A stretch of 64,000 bases of DNA, from the NCBI GenBank assembly GCA_034435455.1, contig DAOTXL010000080.1, positions 9,890-73,889 of the forward strand, read 5' to 3'. Position 1 is the first letter of the stretch. Each line of letters opens with the position of its first letter. The position numbers and the translations under genes were made by a program. The notes under the pieces are model-generated. The model searched no databases. It was not told where the DNA came from and worked only from the letters and a program-made list of their open reading frames with translations. This document shows positions 32,385-40,061 of the stretch, in pieces. This DNA comes from DAOTXL01 sp034435455. Its GTDB lineage: Bacteria > Chloroflexota > Anaerolineae > JAAYZQ01.

Positions 32385-33158
32385 TTAGGCGAGCCGCTCC
32401 GCATACAGAGCCGCTCCCAGAGCCCCGACGATCTGGGGGTTTTCAGGGACGGAGAGGGGCACGCCCAGGGCCTCGGCGAACAGCTTTTGCAGGCAGGGGT
32501 TATAGGCCACCCCCCCGGCAAAGACGAAGCGGGGGCGCACGCCGACACGCCGCACCATGCCCCCCACCCGGTCCACAATGGCCTGGTGCAGCCCCAGGGC
32601 CACGCGGCGGCTGTCCTCCCCCCGGGCAATGAGCGACACGACCTCCGACTCGGCAAAGACGGTGCACATGCTGGAGATGCGCACCGCCTGGCCCTCGGCT
32701 GCCAGGGCGTGGGGGCCAAACTGTTCCACCCCCATCCCCAGGGCGTGGGCCATGTTCTCCAGAAACCGCCCCGTCCCGGCGGCGCAGCGGTCGTTCATCT
32801 CAAAGCGCAGCACCTGACCCCCCGGCCCCACCAGGATGACCTTGCTATCCTGCCCACCGATGTCGAGCACCGTGCCGGCGTCGGGGAAGAGGTGACAGGC
32901 GCCCAGGCCATAGGCCTTGATCTCTGAAATCACCGTGTCGGCCAGTTCCCGTTCGACGGCCAGGTGACGGCCATAGCCGGTGGCCACCAGCCGCCGGTAG
33001 GTGCGGCCCGCCAGCAACGCCCGAGCGTTTTCCAGAGGGTTGGTGCCGGTATCCACCACCTCGGCGCGGACCATGCCCTGGCCGTCCCATTCCACCAGGG
33101 CAATGGTCCGGGAGCCGATGTCCAGGCCGGCGACCAGGGAGGGGAGATCGGATGTCAT
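32385..33158 (-). CDS. BadF/BadG/BcrA/HgdC-type ATPase (dehydratase/reductase activator-like)
   Basis: 257 residues of the ASKHA fold. GLDIGSRT starts the phosphate-1 motif, VLDIGGQDSKV is phosphate 2, and the cluster ligand region NDRCAAGTGRF has the Cys that binds the bridging [4Fe-4S] in activators; a second Cys is in ISSMCTVFAESEV. Family members use ATP to push an electron into 2-hydroxyacyl-CoA dehydratases or benzoyl-CoA reductases. No dehydratase subunit gene is near, so the partner is unknown. Its ATG overlaps the cupin stop as ATGA. Length is typical of HgdC (about 260). Confidence 0.88.
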   Translation of the reverse strand: MTSDLPSLVAGLDIGSRTIALVEWDGQGMVRAEVVDTGTNPLENARALLAGRTYRRLVATGYGRHLAVERELADTVISEIKAYGLGACHLFPDAGTVLDIGGQDSKVILVGPGGQVLRFEMNDRCAAGTGRFLENMAHALGMGVEQFGPHALAAEGQAVRISSMCTVFAESEVVSLIARGEDSRRVALGLHQAIVDRVGGMVRRVGVRPRFVFAGGVAYNPCLQKLFAEALGVPLSVPENPQIVGALGAALYAERLA

Positions 33159-33508
33159 GGCCCTGCCACCGCTTCCACTTTCAGATAGAGGGTCAGTTGG
33201 GGAAAGACCAGGCGATAGGCACAGCCCCCTTTCAGGACGGCGCTTTCCCCCTGGCTGATGTGGGTGACCCGACCGCCGGCCTCGTGGATCTCGGCATATC
33301 CATCCAGGAGCCAGATCAGGCGGTCGTGGGGGGCGGCCTCCGGCTTCTGGCTCAGCGCGCCATATCCGCCGCAAATGCTGGCCCGGCAGCCGGCCATCGG
33401 GCCAAGGTCCAGCCCGACGTCGGCCTGGTCGCCGGCCAACACCTTGCCCGCGGCCAGTTTGCGCACCTGCTTTTTGATCTGTTCGACATCGCTTACCCTG
33501 GGCTGCAT
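33155..33508 (-). CDS. Cupin-domain protein, EutQ-like
   Basis: 117 residues forming a single cupin: the strands PHDRLIWLLDGYAEIHEAGG and GESAVLKGGCAYRLVFP fit the family. The usual metal-binding His residues are only partly conserved. It shares general shape with EutQ-type cupins of ethanolamine loci, but the similarity is too weak to name it. It overlaps the BadF-type gene by 4 bases and the two are translated together. Role unknown. Confidence 0.65.
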   Translation of the reverse strand: MQPRVSDVEQIKKQVRKLAAGKVLAGDQADVGLDLGPMAGCRASICGGYGALSQKPEAAPHDRLIWLLDGYAEIHEAGGRVTHISQGESAVLKGGCAYRLVFPQLTLYLKVEAVAGP

Positions 33509-33559
33509 AGTGTCCTCCTGCTGAGGGTCGGCAAAGGTCCACGGCCGGCCAGGCGTACC

Positions 33560-34603
33560 CTATCCGGCCCTTTCGTCCGCTTCTGCCAGCCGCCGGCCAT
33601 ACCAGCGCCTGTAGTATTCCAGGTATTCGCCGCTCTTGATCTTGCGCCACCACCCCTCATTTTCGGTGTACCAGCGAACCGTTTTCTCGATGGCCTGCTC
33701 AAAGGTGTGGCCGCTCCGCCAGCCCAGGGCGCGGATCTTGTCCACATTGAGCGAGTAGCGGCGGTCGTGGCCGGGCCGGTCTGTCACGTGGCGGATCAGG
33801 CTGTGCGGTTTGCCCAGCAGGTCGAGGATGGCGCGGGCCATGACAATATTCTCCGTCTCCACGCCGGTGCCCAGGTTGTATACCTGGCCCGGCTGACCCC
33901 GATGCAACACCAGGTCAATGCCTTCGCAGTGATCGATCACGTACTGGTAATCGCGCTTCTGCTGCCCGTCGCCGTAGAGGGGCAGCGGCTGGTCCTCCAG
34001 GGCGTTGGTGATGAACAGCGGCACCACCTTTTCCGGGTACTGGTAGGGGCCGATGTTGTTTGACCCCCGGGTGATGGTGACAGGCAGGCCAAAGCTGGTG
34101 TGGTAGGCCAGGCACAACAGGTCCCCGCCGGCCTTGCTGGCCGAGTAGGGGCTGCGCGGGGCCAGAGGGTCGGTCTCCAGGGAAGAGTGGCCTTCGGGAA
34201 TATCGCCATAGACCTCGTCGGTCGAAACCTGGTGGTATCGCTCGACCTGATACCTTTTTGCCGCCTCCAGCAAGACGTAGGTGCCGTACACATCGGTCCT
34301 GATAAAGGCATCCGGTTCCAGGAGGGAACGATCTACGTGGGTTTCGGCGGCAAAGTTGACGATGGTATCGATCTGGTGGGCGCGCATGGCTGCCTCCACC
34401 GCTGCCGCATCGGCAATGTCGCCCCGGACAAAGGTGTAGCGGTCGGCAAAGCGCGCGGCCACGTCTTTCAGATTGTCCAGGTTGCCGGCGTAGGTCAGCT
34501 TGTCGAACACGACGAGGCGATAGCCAGGATATTTTTCCAGCATGTATCGCACAAAGTTAGAGCCGATAAAGCCGGCTCCACCGGTGATCAGCAGATTTTG
34601 CAT
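33560..34603 (-). CDS. rmlB: dTDP-glucose 4,6-dehydratase
   Basis: 347 residues of the extended SDR type. NAD-binding TGGAGFIGSNFVR begins the protein; the catalytic Thr/Asp/Glu lie in STDEVYG, and Tyr/Lys in YSASKAGGD. RGSNNIGPYQYPEK is typical of RmlB. It makes dTDP-4-keto-6-deoxyglucose for rhamnose-type sugars. The start at 34603 is chosen at the family N-terminus. rmlA lies 2.9 kb upstream on the same strand; rmlC and rmlD are not in the window. Confidence 0.93.
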   Translation of the reverse strand: MQNLLITGGAGFIGSNFVRYMLEKYPGYRLVVFDKLTYAGNLDNLKDVAARFADRYTFVRGDIADAAAVEAAMRAHQIDTIVNFAAETHVDRSLLEPDAFIRTDVYGTYVLLEAAKRYQVERYHQVSTDEVYGDIPEGHSSLETDPLAPRSPYSASKAGGDLLCLAYHTSFGLPVTITRGSNNIGPYQYPEKVVPLFITNALEDQPLPLYGDGQQKRDYQYVIDHCEGIDLVLHRGQPGQVYNLGTGVETENIVMARAILDLLGKPHSLIRHVTDRPGHDRRYSLNVDKIRALGWRSGHTFEQAIEKTVRWYTENEGWWRKIKSGEYLEYYRRWYGRRLAEADERAG

Positions 34604-34690
34604 CGGATACGCGACTCCTTCGGAAATCGTTTGGGTCCCCGGCGATCTGAGCCCGGCGGTGAGGCAGGGAGCATGGCCGCCGGGCAAGGC

Positions 34691-36097
34691 TCAGTTTGGT
34701 TTGCCGGCCCGGGCGCCCACCAGCCGCCGGATCCGCCGCACGACCTTGTCCGGTCGGGCGTAGCGCCCCCACAGGTACTTGACCCGCCGTCGGGCAGCGT
34801 TGATCGGCTTGCGCCGCTGGCTTTCGCGCAACGCCCATTGCAGGAACTCTGAGTCCTGGCCCCTGATCTTGATTTCCCACGGATTGCGGCGGTACTGGTC
34901 GTGGCTGGTGATCAGGCTCAGATCGTGATCCAGGCAATAGTCGTACAGGTCGCTGCCGGGATGAGGGGTATAAAAGGCCGGGCTGTACCAGTCGGGGTCG
35001 ATCTCTTTGAGCATCGAGATCGTGTCCATCACCTCCTCTTTGGTTTCGGTGGGCAGGCCCAACATATAGTTGGCCCAGATCTTGATGCCATATCTTTTGC
35101 AGATGCGGGCGGCTGCCAGGTTTTTCTCCCGCGTCGTGCCCTTGCGCAGGAACCTGAGCACCCGGTCGTTGCCGCTTTCAAAGCCGATAAAGTAGCCCTT
35201 CAGCCCCACTTCGGCCATGCGTCGGACCATATCCTCATGTTTGACCAGGATGTCGGCCCGGCTCTGGCAGAAGAAGGGTTGGGTAAAGCCCTCCGCCGCG
35301 TACAGGTCACAGAACTCCATCACCCAATCGCGGTTCTCGGTCAGGCAGTCGTCATGGAACATAAAGCTGGCGAAATGGTAGCGGTCGCGCAGCACCTTGA
35401 GCTCGGCGATGGTGCTGGCCGGGCTGCGCTTGCGGACCTGCCGGCCAAAGATGAGCCGCTCGGCCGGCTGGCAAAAGTTGCAGTTGTACCTGCACCCCCG
35501 CCCGGCGATGATGGTCAGAAAGGGGGCCGGCAGGTCGGGCACAAAAGGCACCTCCGGCGAGTCGAGGGTGTAGCCGTACCGGCGCCATTCCTCCAGGAAC
35601 AACTCCCGGTCGGGGAAGGGCAGGGCATCCAGGTCGGGCATCTCCCCCTCCAGGACGCGTTGTTCCGGCCGCCGGCCGGCCTGTAGTTCGCCCAACAACC
35701 AGGGGAAGGTGATCTCCCCTTCCCGGGTGACGATGTAATCAAAGCAGGGGAGTTGGGCCACCTCTTCGACCATGATGGTCGGGTGCGGCCCACCGACCAC
35801 CGTCACCGTCTGCGGCAACACCTCTTTGACGAGGCGGGCAGCCTGGGTGGCCGGGTTGTAATCCACACTCATCATCGTCAGGGCAGCAACGTCCGGCCGG
35901 CGACGCAGCAACTCTTCCCGAAACTCATCCCAGCCGGACAGCGCCCGCAGGTCGATCAGGTCTATGGCAAAGCCTTGGGCCTTGGCCGCAGAGGACAGGT
36001 GGGCCAACCCGTGGCTCACCCAGCCGGCCTCCATCCCCTTGCCCAGGCTGTTGAATCCATACCCGGCAATGCCGGGGTAGATCAGGGTTGTCTTCAT
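34691..36097 (-). CDS. B12-binding-domain radical SAM protein
   Basis: 468 residues. An N-terminal cobalamin-binding-like Rossmann domain (about 1-150: MSVDYNPATQAARLVK, VVGGPHPTI) is followed by a radical SAM barrel with GCRYNCNFC (C-x3-C-x2-C, about 200-208) and the FHDDCLTENRDW and GFESGNDRVLRFLRKGT segments. The C-terminal 80 residues are basic. Members methylate or rearrange unactivated carbons in lipids, tetrapyrroles or natural products. Between rmlA and rmlB, but no clear link to the sugar pathway. Substrate unknown. Confidence 0.88.
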   Translation of the reverse strand: MKTTLIYPGIAGYGFNSLGKGMEAGWVSHGLAHLSSAAKAQGFAIDLIDLRALSGWDEFREELLRRRPDVAALTMMSVDYNPATQAARLVKEVLPQTVTVVGGPHPTIMVEEVAQLPCFDYIVTREGEITFPWLLGELQAGRRPEQRVLEGEMPDLDALPFPDRELFLEEWRRYGYTLDSPEVPFVPDLPAPFLTIIAGRGCRYNCNFCQPAERLIFGRQVRKRSPASTIAELKVLRDRYHFASFMFHDDCLTENRDWVMEFCDLYAAEGFTQPFFCQSRADILVKHEDMVRRMAEVGLKGYFIGFESGNDRVLRFLRKGTTREKNLAAARICKRYGIKIWANYMLGLPTETKEEVMDTISMLKEIDPDWYSPAFYTPHPGSDLYDYCLDHDLSLITSHDQYRRNPWEIKIRGQDSEFLQWALRESQRRKPINAARRRVKYLWGRYARPDKVVRRIRRLVGARAGKPN

Positions 36098-36202
36098 CTG
36101 CTACACCTCAGAACGTACCGGCAGCGGATGCCAGGCGGCGATCCCCCACCGCCTGGCATCCGGCCTCCGTCGAACCGCCCCTGTGGCCGGCGGCCCGGCA
36201 GG

Positions 36203-36295
36203 TTACTTTCTGCGCTGCCAGCGCGTGAGCTTGAGCATTTTTCGATGCTTGTGTTTGGCTGCTTTCTTCTTGCGCCATTTCTTGACAGAGCCCAC
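36203..36295 (-). CDS. bS22 / AURKAIP1-COX24-like small basic protein
   Basis: A 30-residue GTG-started gene. The protein begins GSVKKWRKKKAAKHKHRK and ends in TRWQRRK; about half of its residues are Lys, Arg or His. This matches the short ribosome-associated protein called bS22 in mycobacteria and AURKAIP1/COX24-domain protein in many genomes (SV-KK-R-K-H-KHR-LK-TR-QRRK pattern). A strong AAAGGAGGT site ends 7 bases before the GTG. It lies in the gap between rmlA and the radical SAM gene. It is below the length limit of common gene callers. It probably binds the small subunit of the ribosome. Confidence 0.85.
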   Translation of the reverse strand: MGSVKKWRKKKAAKHKHRKMLKLTRWQRRK

Positions 36296-36430
36296 GCTTC
36301 CACCTCCTTTCACGGTGAATATCAGGGATTGATGTACGCGCTCGGATCCTATCCGGTTCTATCCGCCGTTCCCACCATCCCCAACCTGCAACCCGGCAAC
36401 CAACCCCTGCGCCTTGACCCCCGCGACCTG

Positions 36431-37501
36431 TCACAGAATCCCGACGTTGCTGTGATCGCCCAGCGTCATCTTGAGCGCCTTGGGCTTGATGGGCGAGCGG
36501 GTGATGACCGAGTTCCGCCCGATCAGGCTATCGGCGATGCGGTACGGGATGTCCAGGATATGGCTGTGCTCCAGCACGATGCTGTGTTCGATCTCGCTGT
36601 TTTCGATGAGCACGTGATGATAGATAGAGGTAAACGGCCCGACATACGAATTGACAATGCGCGTATCCTCGCCGATGATGGCCGGCCCCCGGACGCGGCT
36701 ATTGATGATTTCTGCGCCTTTCTCGATGGTTACCTTGCCGTTAACCTGCGAATCGCGGTCCACATACCCCTCGATGCTGTGCTCGATCTCGTCCAGAACC
36801 AGGTCGTTGGCCTCCAGCATCTCGCCCGGCTCGCCGGTATCGATCCACCAGCCCCGGTGGATGTAGGGATGGACGTTGTACCCGTGGTCCACCAGGTATT
36901 GGATGGCATCGGTGATCTCTAGCTCACCCCGCCATGAGGGCTTGATGGCGTGCACCGCCTCCCAGATATGCTCGCCGAACATATAGATGCCCACCAGCAC
37001 CAGGTTGCTGGGTGGATCGCGCGGTTTTTCTACCAGGCGGAGGATGCGCCCCGTGTCGGGGTCCAGTTCGGCCACGCCATAACGGGAGGGGTTGTGGACC
37101 GGCGTCAACACCACCTGGCAATCGTAGCCGCTGCCCTCGAACTCCCGGATCAGGGTAGAGATGCCGCCCTGGATGACATTGTCGCCCAGAAACATGACAA
37201 ACTTGTCGTTTCCAAGGTATTCCTGGCTGACCTTGACGGCGTGGGCCAGGCCCAGAGGCTGCTCTTGTTGGATGTAGGTGATCTGAACATCCCAGCGCCT
37301 CCCCGTACCCACCGCTTCCTTGACCTCTCTGGCCGTGTCGCCGACCACGATGCCGATGTCGGTGATACCCGCATCGCGGATGGCTTCGATGACGCGGAAG
37401 AGGATCGGCTTGTTGGCGACCGGCACCAACTGCTTGGCGCTGGTATAGGTGATCGGATAGAGGCGGGTTCCCTTCCCCCCACTCAGGATTAATCCTTTCA
37501 T
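36431..37501 (-). CDS. rmlA: Glucose-1-phosphate thymidylyltransferase, long form
   Basis: 356 residues. The nucleotidyltransferase domain (1-240) has LSGGKGTRLYPITYTSAKQ, the base-binding LGDNVIQGG and the catalytic Lys in VEKPRDP. A C-terminal left-handed beta-helix (about 245-356) carries hexapeptide repeats (IEKGAEIINS, AIIGEDTRIVNS). This long form is common in archaea and Actinobacteria and differs from the 290-residue enterobacterial RmlA. It makes dTDP-glucose, used by RmlB at 33560-34603. It is followed by the bS22-like gene. Confidence 0.92.
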   Translation of the reverse strand: MKGLILSGGKGTRLYPITYTSAKQLVPVANKPILFRVIEAIRDAGITDIGIVVGDTAREVKEAVGTGRRWDVQITYIQQEQPLGLAHAVKVSQEYLGNDKFVMFLGDNVIQGGISTLIREFEGSGYDCQVVLTPVHNPSRYGVAELDPDTGRILRLVEKPRDPPSNLVLVGIYMFGEHIWEAVHAIKPSWRGELEITDAIQYLVDHGYNVHPYIHRGWWIDTGEPGEMLEANDLVLDEIEHSIEGYVDRDSQVNGKVTIEKGAEIINSRVRGPAIIGEDTRIVNSYVGPFTSIYHHVLIENSEIEHSIVLEHSHILDIPYRIADSLIGRNSVITRSPIKPKALKMTLGDHSNVGIL

Positions 37502-37616
37502 GGTCCTTTCACTCCCTTTAAAATAAACGGCGGACGGTATTGGGCAGCCGCGAGGGCTGCCCCTGCCATTTTCATCCCTGGGGATGTGCCAGGGAACAGG
37601 ACGACTCCGGGGTTAC

Positions 37617-38132
37617 TCAGGCAAAAACAGCCGCTTCCAGGCGGGATACGCGCTGTTCCAGCCCTTCGATCGCTTTACGGGTGACCATCTCTTCTTGCAT
37701 GTTCCGCAGAATGCTCCTGATCTCGGCCAGCTCATCTTCCAGGGCCGTCATACGCCGCTCCATTCGCCAGGACAGGTCCTCCACCCGCTGCTCCAGGCGC
37801 TCCACCCGCCGGAGGAGCCGTTGATGATCGGCCTCTAATGCATTCATGAGGGGATGCAAGACATCCTCCACCAGGTCCTGGATCTCGGCGTCCAGCCGTT
37901 CATTGGTCTGGGCGATCTCCTGGTGGAGCAGCTCCATCTCGCCCCTGAACTCCCGGCGTACCTGCTCGTTGGCCTGGGCGAACTCCTGGCGCAGCTGCTC
38001 GTTGGCCTGGGCGATGTCGGCCTTGAGCTCCTGGCGCAGGGGATCGATCAGTTCTTCTTTGAGCTCCCGCTTGAACGGGACCAGGGCAGCCTGCACCGCT
38101 TCGATCAGGTCCTGTCTTTCCCTTTCTGTCAT
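37617..38132 (-). CDS. Coiled-coil protein at the end of the microcompartment operon
   Basis: 171 residues, almost wholly predicted coiled coil. The middle has a repeated pattern QANEQLRQEF, QANEQVRREF, QTNERLDAE (about 40-90), then a heptad region rich in Leu, Arg and Glu to the end. No membrane segment or enzyme motif. It starts 1 base after the aldolase stop codon, with GAGGAGG, so it belongs to the same mRNA. As it is in an operon with a ParA-like ATPase and shell proteins, it could be an adaptor between them, as McdB is for carboxysomes, though no homology to McdB is claimed. Confidence 0.7.
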   Translation of the reverse strand: MTERERQDLIEAVQAALVPFKRELKEELIDPLRQELKADIAQANEQLRQEFAQANEQVRREFRGEMELLHQEIAQTNERLDAEIQDLVEDVLHPLMNALEADHQRLLRRVERLEQRVEDLSWRMERRMTALEDELAEIRSILRNMQEEMVTRKAIEGLEQRVSRLEAAVFA

Positions 38133-38133
38133 T

Positions 38134-38928
38134 TTATCCTCCTCGCAATCCAGCCCGCACGGCATCGGCAATTCGGGCGGCCCATTCTTGCTCCTCGGCC
38201 GCCGGGTAGCTATCCCCCAGCAGGCAGATCGAGCAGCCCTGGCACAGGTCGCGCCCCTGGCGCTGGAGCAGTTCGCGTCGCTTTTCGGCCAGCTTTTCCA
38301 CCGCCTGCGGCGAGAGGGTCCCCACCCGGCCCAACTGGTGGGCTGCCAGGGTGATCTGCGCTGCCTGTTCCACCCTCTCCAGGCGCAGGTAGGCCTCCCA
38401 CAGCGTCTGGCCCACCGTCAGGCTTCCGTGGTGGGCCAGGATGATGGCATCGTGGTCGCCGATGGCCTGTCGGATGCTTTCCGGCACCTCGAACGTGCCC
38501 GGCGTGGCATACCCGGCCGTTGGAATGCTCCCCAGGCTGACGATCACCTCCGGGATGACACATCGTGCCAGCGACACCCCGGCGATGCTAAAGGCCGTGG
38601 CGATGGGAGGATGGGCGTGGACCACGGCCCTCACATCGGGTCGGCGGCGATACACCTCCAGGTGCATCAGGATCTCGGACGAGGGGCGCTCCTCCCGCCC
38701 ACGGTACGATGAAACCGGCTTGCCGTCCAGGGTGACGACCACCAGGCTATCGGCCGAAAGGAAGCCTTTGCTCAGGCCGCTGGGTGTGGTCAGCAACCGG
38801 TCGGCGCCCAGGCGGGCCGACAGGTTGCCATCGGTGGAAGCCACATAGCCCCGCTCCCACATCAACCGTCCCACGCGGACCATCTCTTCCCGCAGTTCGT
38901 GCTCCGTGGCACGCCGCTGATCGGCCAT
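38134..38928 (-). CDS. Class II aldolase (fuculose-phosphate aldolase-like) with Cys-rich helical tail
   Basis: 264 residues. Zinc ligands H104 and H106 in HAHPP and H166 in AHHG, with the likely catalytic E85, mark the FucA/AraD family. It should split fuculose-1-phosphate or similar to lactaldehyde or another aldehyde plus DHAP. FucA is about 215 residues; here a tail of about 40 residues follows. It contains a C-x2-C-x2-C motif (C229, C232, C235) and then a likely amphipathic helix EWAARIADAVRAGLRGG. This helix looks like an encapsulation peptide, which targets enzymes into microcompartments. The gene is 9 bases after a EutN/CcmL gene. It would be the core aldehyde-producing enzyme of the compartment. 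Confidence 0.88.
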   Translation of the reverse strand: MADQRRATEHELREEMVRVGRLMWERGYVASTDGNLSARLGADRLLTTPSGLSKGFLSADSLVVVTLDGKPVSSYRGREERPSSEILMHLEVYRRRPDVRAVVHAHPPIATAFSIAGVSLARCVIPEVIVSLGSIPTAGYATPGTFEVPESIRQAIGDHDAIILAHHGSLTVGQTLWEAYLRLERVEQAAQITLAAHQLGRVGTLSPQAVEKLAEKRRELLQRQGRDLCQGCSICLLGDSYPAAEEQEWAARIADAVRAGLRGG

Positions 38929-38936
38929 CCCCCTCT

Positions 38937-39212
38937 CTACTCTCTAATATCCAATTCGTCCACAATGCCCACGATCACCGCCCGGATCGCCCCATCCGGC
39001 TCGCGGCCCACAATCTGCCGCGCCGAGTTGCCCTCGTCCAGCACCAATACCCGGTCGCCCACACCGGCCTGGACCATGTCCACGGCGATGTCGTATCGGG
39101 CCGTGGGCCGGCCCTCCAGGTCCAGCCGGTCCACCACCAGCAGCTTGCGGCCCCGGTATATCTCGTTCTTGATAGTGGCCACCACCGTGCCACACACCCG
39201 CCCGATATACAT
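38937..39212 (-). CDS. EutN/CcmL-type microcompartment vertex protein (first copy)
   Basis: 91 residues. The family start MYIGRVCGTVVATIKNEIYRG and GRKLLVVDRLD, and the end AVIVGIVDELDI are typical of pentameric EutN/CcmL/PduN proteins that cap the corners of the shell. Its ATG overlaps the stop of the other EutN-type gene as TGATG. The two copies are about one third identical by eye, so they may form different vertices. Confidence 0.92.
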   Translation of the reverse strand: MYIGRVCGTVVATIKNEIYRGRKLLVVDRLDLEGRPTARYDIAVDMVQAGVGDRVLVLDEGNSARQIVGREPDGAIRAVIVGIVDELDIRE

Positions 39213-39481
39213 CAGCGCACGTCCACCTGGTCCACAATGCCGACGATGGCATGATCCACCGGCACAAAGGTCTCCGGCAAGGCCAGCGCGGCCTCGCGGA
39301 TGCCGATGATGAATACCAGCTCCCCCGGCCCGGCCTGGGCCGTCCCATCGGCGGCGACCAGCGGTTCGCCGACCGGCTGCTGGCGTTTATCCAGCGGCTG
39401 GACGATCAGGAGTTTGACCCCTTCCAGGCCCGCTGCTTTGCGCGTGGCGACTAAGGTGCCGATCACCCGGGCAAACTGCAT
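39212..39481 (-). CDS. EutN/CcmL-type microcompartment vertex protein (second copy)
   Basis: 89 residues with the same layout: MQFARVIGTLVATRKAAGLEG, KLLIVQPLD, then VGIVDQVDVR at the end. It lies 13 bases after the double-BMC gene and 1 base overlaps its neighbour. It should form pentamers at shell vertices. Having two divergent EutN-type genes in tandem is frequent in metabolosome loci. Confidence 0.92.
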   Translation of the reverse strand: MQFARVIGTLVATRKAAGLEGVKLLIVQPLDKRQQPVGEPLVAADGTAQAGPGELVFIIGIREAALALPETFVPVDHAIVGIVDQVDVR

Positions 39482-39494
39482 GGGATGGTTCCTC

Positions 39495-40061
39495 TTACAG
39501 AATCCTGGCCCACATCTGTTCGTGGAGCTGTGGGATGATCACCTGGCGGACCAGCAGCCCTTCCTGCCTGACCAACGCCAGGCCGGCAGCCATCGCTGCC
39601 TCCACGTCGGCCACAATCCCTTCCATCAACACGAAACTTTTGCCGCCCAGGCCGTTGGCCAGACGGATCTCCAGCAATCGGACGTCGGCCGCTTTGACGG
39701 CAGCGTCGGCGGCGACGATGCACACCGCCGCCGTTACCGTTTCGATGATGCCCAACGCCTCGCCGGCGGCCACGGCGTCCCCCCGGGGCAGCGTCGTGCT
39801 CATCAGCGCCGGAAAGACCGAACGGTGCACATTGGGCAAGAACAACTGGTCCACCAGCGCATCGGCAGCGGTGGCCACCCCCACCTGGAACGACTCGCGT
39901 ACCGGCCCCACCTCGCCGCCGATGAGCACCATGTACTTGCCCGGGCAGATCGGCCGGGCCTCCAGCAGTTGGACGACGGCCTTTTTGACCATGGCATCGC
40001 CGACCAGGATGCCGGCGGCGACGCTGTTGGTCTCCACCAGGGCGATGGCCGGCTCGATCAT
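39495..40061 (-). CDS. Double-BMC-domain shell protein (BMC-T)
   Basis: 188 residues with two BMC domains in tandem: residues about 1-90 (ALVETNSVAAGILVGDAMVKKA, then KYMVLIGGEVGPVRES) and about 98-185 (ALGIIETVTAAVCIVAADAAVKA, then SFVLMEGIVADVEAAM). Such proteins form trimers that tile the shell facets and may have gated pores. There is no Cys near the pore, so no PduT-like [4Fe-4S] centre. The ATG overlaps the receiver-ParA stop by 4 bases. No single-domain BMC-H hexamer gene is in the window. An open frame continues upstream to 40985 but overlaps the ATPase gene. Confidence 0.92.
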   Translation of the reverse strand: MIEPAIALVETNSVAAGILVGDAMVKKAVVQLLEARPICPGKYMVLIGGEVGPVRESFQVGVATAADALVDQLFLPNVHRSVFPALMSTTLPRGDAVAAGEALGIIETVTAAVCIVAADAAVKAADVRLLEIRLANGLGGKSFVLMEGIVADVEAAMAAGLALVRQEGLLVRQVIIPQLHEQMWARIL

